A stretch of 6,561 nucleotides of DNA from NCBI GenBank assembly GCA_004298915.1, contig SCTE01000472.1, forward strand, positions 1 to 6,561, in the 5' to 3' direction. Below the pieces are notes generated by a model, which worked only from the letters and a program-made list of their open reading frames with translations, was not told the DNA's origin and searched no databases. Every line of letters starts with the position of its first letter. Positions within the stretch are counted from its first letter, which is position 1. The translations under genes and the position numbers were made by a program. This stretch comes from Chloroflexota bacterium. Its GTDB lineage: Bacteria > Chloroflexota > Limnocylindria > Limnocylindrales > CSP1-4. Shown here piece by piece: positions 4,534-6,561 of this stretch.

Positions 4534-5103
4534 CTAATCCGTGAGGAGAACCCCATGGGTGTCCTGCGCCTCGGGAGCCGAGAAGAATGGCCGCGCGGCC
4601 CAGCTGAACAGGCGCGTCAGCGTGTTCGCCGGAAACTGGCCGATCCGCGTGTTGTAGCGGAAGACCGTGTCGTTGTAGAGCTCGCGACGGTCGGCGATGA
4701 TCTCCTCGAGGCGCTGAATTTCGCGCTGGAGCTCGAGAACGTTCGCCTGGGACTTGATGTCCGGGTAGCGCTCCACGACGGCGAACAGCTGCCGAACCGC
4801 GGAACTCGTCGCCTCGGACGTCGCGGCCTGCGCGGGGATCGGCTCGGCCGACGAGTAGGCCGCGCGGAGCTGGGTCACCCGCGTCAGCGTCTCCCGCTCG
4901 AACGCCATCAATCCCTTGACCGCCTCGACCAGGTTCGGCAGCTCGTCGTGGCGCTGCTTGAGCGCGACGTCGATGTTGGCCCAGGCCTTCGAAGCCTGCT
5001 GGGCGAGCGTGATGACGCTGTTGTACGTGGCCACGAGGAGGAAGCCCACGACCACGAAGACAAGCAGGAAGGAGAAGATGGCGGCGACTGCCTGGGGGCT
5101 CAT
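4534..5103 (-). CDS. lemA: LemA family membrane protein
   Basis: A 189-residue protein of normal family length. An N-terminal membrane segment (FSFLLVFVVVGFLLVATYN, residues 10-28) is followed by the long helical coiled part of LemA proteins: KAWANIDVALKQRHDELPNL (39-58), VKGLMAFERETLTRV, then FAVVERYPDIKSQANVLELQ (107-126), IQRLEEIIADRRELYNDTVF and YNTRIGQFPAN (150-160). All hallmark motifs are present. The topology puts the helical domain on the far side of a single membrane anchor; the biochemical role of the family is not settled. Its ATG overlaps the TGA of the upstream GIDE-type gene by 4 nt (ATGA), so the two are translationally coupled. LemA genes next to GIDE-domain genes are a recurring pairing, suggesting a shared envelope function. 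Confidence 0.96.
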   Translation of the reverse strand: MSPQAVAAIFSFLLVFVVVGFLLVATYNSVITLAQQASKAWANIDVALKQRHDELPNLVEAVKGLMAFERETLTRVTQLRAAYSSAEPIPAQAATSEATSSAVRQLFAVVERYPDIKSQANVLELQREIQRLEEIIADRRELYNDTVFRYNTRIGQFPANTLTRLFSWAARPFFSAPEAQDTHGVLLTD

Positions 5104-6203
5104 GGCCCGATTGTGCCGCTGATGGCGAGCGCCAGCACGACGGCCGAGCCAATGGCCAGCACTGCGCCCAGCAGGCCGACGAGGAACTGATCCTGGCCAC
5201 GCGCCACGGCCACGGAAGGCGACCCCAGCGAGACGAGCATCGGACGCCCCTGCCCGATCGCGATGACGAGCTCACCGGGGCCAATCTCGAACGTCCGCGT
5301 GAAGCGCTCGGCAGTTTCGTGGTCGGCAACCGATGCCGGCGTCGCTTCCGGATCCAGGTGCGGTGCCTGGACCGGCTCGCCGATCCCGAAGCCCGGGATC
5401 GAGGCATTGCCCCAGGCTTCTTCTGGGTTCGCGGCCAGCGTGCCGGCCGCCCGCGCCGCATCGAGATCCGCGGCGATCTCGGGGTCGCTCGTCGCGGACA
5501 ATGGCCCGCCGAGCGCCGACCCGTCGGCCAGATCCGCGCCGTCAGGATCGGGCAATGGATCGAACGGGAGCGCCGTCCCGACGATCGTCACGACGTCCCC
5601 GACCTCGATGCGTGCCTCCTCGTACTCGGTGCGGCCGTGCCCGCTCCCGGTGATGATTCCCGCTCGACTGCCGCCCATCGCTCCGGGATCGGACCCACCG
5701 AACGGCGGGCGCACCGTGAGCAGCTGCTCGATCAGGTGATCCCGGTCGATGGTGCCCGGTCCGATCGCCGAACCTGATCGAAGGTCGAGTCCGGGCGGCA
5801 GGTCCCCCGAGAATCCGTCGCCCTCCTTGAAGACCGGCGGAACGTCCCAATTCGCACCACGCGGAAAGACCCGGATGGCCCCGCTGTCGTCGCGAACGCG
5901 GAACCCGACGGCGTGCTCCTCGTCCAGCACGGTCCGTGTCGATCGGCCTTGTTGCTGCCGGACCCGGGATCGGAAGTAGACGCACCGTCGGCTCTGGAGG
6001 GGCGAGGTCAGGGCCAGCTCCGCCGGCTCGACCGTACCGGTCACGCGAACCTCGCCGACGGCGAGCGTAGCGATGCGCGAGGTCCCGGTGTCGGCCACGC
6101 GACCGGCGCGCCGGTAGCCCCCGAAGCCACGGAAGAGCAGCCACAGACCACCGCCGATCCCGGCGATGGACACGCTCATCAGGAAGGTTGCACCGTCGGA
6201 CAT
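5100..6203 (-). CDS. GIDE-domain (MUL1-like) membrane protein without RING finger
   Basis: A 367-residue protein. Membrane segments lie at about 6-26 (TFLMSVSIAGIGGGLWLLF) and 340-363 (FLVGLLGAVLAIGSAVVLALA). Between them is a GIDE/MUL1-type domain: GEVRVTGTVEPAELALTSPL (50-69), RRCVYFRSRV (72-81), GFRVRDDSGAIRVFPRGANW (100-119) and the closing YEEARIEVGDVVTIVGTA (194-211). This is the region that precedes the RING finger in the mitochondrial ligase MUL1; here there is no RING and no Cys/His zinc cluster, so ubiquitin-ligase activity should not be inferred. An acidic linker (215-300) and a hydrophobic C-terminus follow. Three in-frame ATGs (6239, 6212, 6203) are possible. I chose 6203: TACGAT (minus strand 6216-6211) with ATGACC 17 nt upstream could be a promoter whose start point falls on this ATG, giving a leaderless message. 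It overlaps LemA by 4 nt. Confidence 0.86.
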   Translation of the reverse strand: MSDGATFLMSVSIAGIGGGLWLLFRGFGGYRRAGRVADTGTSRIATLAVGEVRVTGTVEPAELALTSPLQSRRCVYFRSRVRQQQGRSTRTVLDEEHAVGFRVRDDSGAIRVFPRGANWDVPPVFKEGDGFSGDLPPGLDLRSGSAIGPGTIDRDHLIEQLLTVRPPFGGSDPGAMGGSRAGIITGSGHGRTEYEEARIEVGDVVTIVGTALPFDPLPDPDGADLADGSALGGPLSATSDPEIAADLDAARAAGTLAANPEEAWGNASIPGFGIGEPVQAPHLDPEATPASVADHETAERFTRTFEIGPGELVIAIGQGRPMLVSLGSPSVAVARGQDQFLVGLLGAVLAIGSAVVLALAISGTIGP

Positions 6204-6210
6204 CAACCCC

Positions 6211-6239
6211 ATCGTACGAAACGCACCGGGCGCGGTCAT
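6211..6239 (-). promoter_or_regulatory. Possible promoter of the GIDE-LemA operon
   Basis: On the minus strand ATGACC (6239-6234) resembles a -35 and TACGAT (6216-6211) a -10, 17 nt apart, each matching 4 of 6 consensus bases. Transcription would begin about 6204, at or just before the chosen ATG. The match is modest. Confidence 0.3.
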
Positions 6240-6375
6240 GGTGGGCTGTAGGGCAGGTGAGGTGATGGCGATCCTGCTGGTGGACCCTGGAGATGGGTCG
6301 CGACGGGCTGGACCGTCGCGGGCGGTACCCCGTGGCTGGTGTGAGGGGAACGAGCGGCCGCCGCGAACTGCCCTG

Positions 6376-6561
6376 GGCTTCGCGCTGACGGCTGCATGGT
6401 CACCCTGAGCGCAACCCCACCCAGTTGGTGTCCGGTGGAGAGGTGGGACGACCATGATGTCTCCCAGCGCGGAGCAGCCGGAGCGTGATGGAACCCTGCA
6501 AGCCGCCCAACCGGGCGGACTCCGGTACCTCAGGGACTCCCCGTGCCTGGCGTGTCCATGC
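6376..6561. repeat. Dispersed element, copy 2 (continues to the window edge)
   Basis: Counterpart of 3346-3531. It holds TGACGGCTGCATGGTCA at 6386-6402 and the conserved block 6487-6561, in which CCGCCC-AACC-GGGCGG (6503-6518) forms a perfect 6-bp hairpin and GACTCC is repeated directly about 18 nt apart (6517 and 6535). If read on the minus strand it lies upstream of the GIDE-LemA operon and ends about 170 nt before that start, so it could be a leader or be unrelated. No gene is seen in 6240-6561; minus-strand ATG 6397 opens a 53-codon frame that looks like no known protein. Confidence 0.5.

Noticed and set aside
4493..4543. CACGGAT/ATCCGTG inverted repeat spanning the LemA stop as a terminator
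   Set aside because: The 37-nt loop is long, part of the stem is coding, and no T tract follows on the minus strand.
4409..5461. N-terminal extension of the acetyltransferase frame back to 5461, giving 543 residues
   Set aside because: The extra part is an out-of-frame reading of LemA and GIDE coding sequence, very rich in R, S and P; the GNAT domain starts cleanly at 4408.
5100..6203. A functional link between the GIDE-type protein and the ubiquitin-like module as its E3 ligase
   Set aside because: The protein has no RING finger, is 4.4 kb away on the far side of a tRNA, and is tied to LemA by overlap; a shared ubiquitin label is not evidence.
6487..6561. Known riboswitch (TPP, cobalamin, glycine, ykkC) in the dispersed element
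   Set aside because: Short pieces such as CTGAGG and AGGGTTCC are reminiscent, but the order and conserved cores of those classes are absent.

Overview
The window comes from a high-GC bacterium with strongly GC-biased third codon positions, short 4-nt gene overlaps and at least one possibly leaderless start. The gene content (single-domain multiubiquitin-type protein, LemA plus GIDE-type membrane protein, small lipoproteins) would fit an uncultured soil or freshwater Chloroflexota or actinobacterial lineage. Nothing here fixes the phylum, so that placement is a guess.

Left third (1-1707): a divergent accessory locus. Leftward runs a two-gene unit: a small ubiquitin-like protein of the multiubiquitin family (370-663), then an E1-like ThiF protein starting at 395, of which only the first 131 residues, matching the DUF6791-type N-terminal domain, lie in the window. 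Rightward runs an XRE-type repressor (845-1186) overlapping an ImmA/IrrE-type zinc peptidase (1183-1707) by 4 nt. The shared control region holds five copies of the hexamer GCTGAC/GTCAGC, four of them arranged as two inverted repeats, and is the best operator candidate. The natural reading is a bacterial ubiquitin-like conjugation system, a class linked to antiphage defence, controlled by a cleavable-repressor pair.

Middle (1708-3829): mostly noncoding. It has an 18-nt triple repeat and a run of three hairpins, an intact tRNA-Gly(CCC) at 2091-2166, a short lipoprotein gene pair on the minus strand (2450-3000), and at 3152-3200 the 3' half of a second tRNA-Gly(CCC) with no 5' half. The two tRNA sequences share a 21-nt block over the anticodon arm, in direct orientation about 1 kb apart, which looks like the att sites of a small or decayed integrated element. 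The stretch 3201-3829 has no convincing gene but carries one copy of a two-copy element of about 185 nt.

Right part (3830-6561): leftward genes in the order GIDE-type membrane protein (5100-6203), LemA (4534-5103, 4-nt overlap), then a GNAT acetyltransferase (3830-4408). LemA and GIDE form a known membrane-protein pairing; the GNAT follows after 125 nt and may be transcribed separately. The last 358 bases hold the upstream region of this unit and the second copy of the dispersed element, which runs to the window edge.
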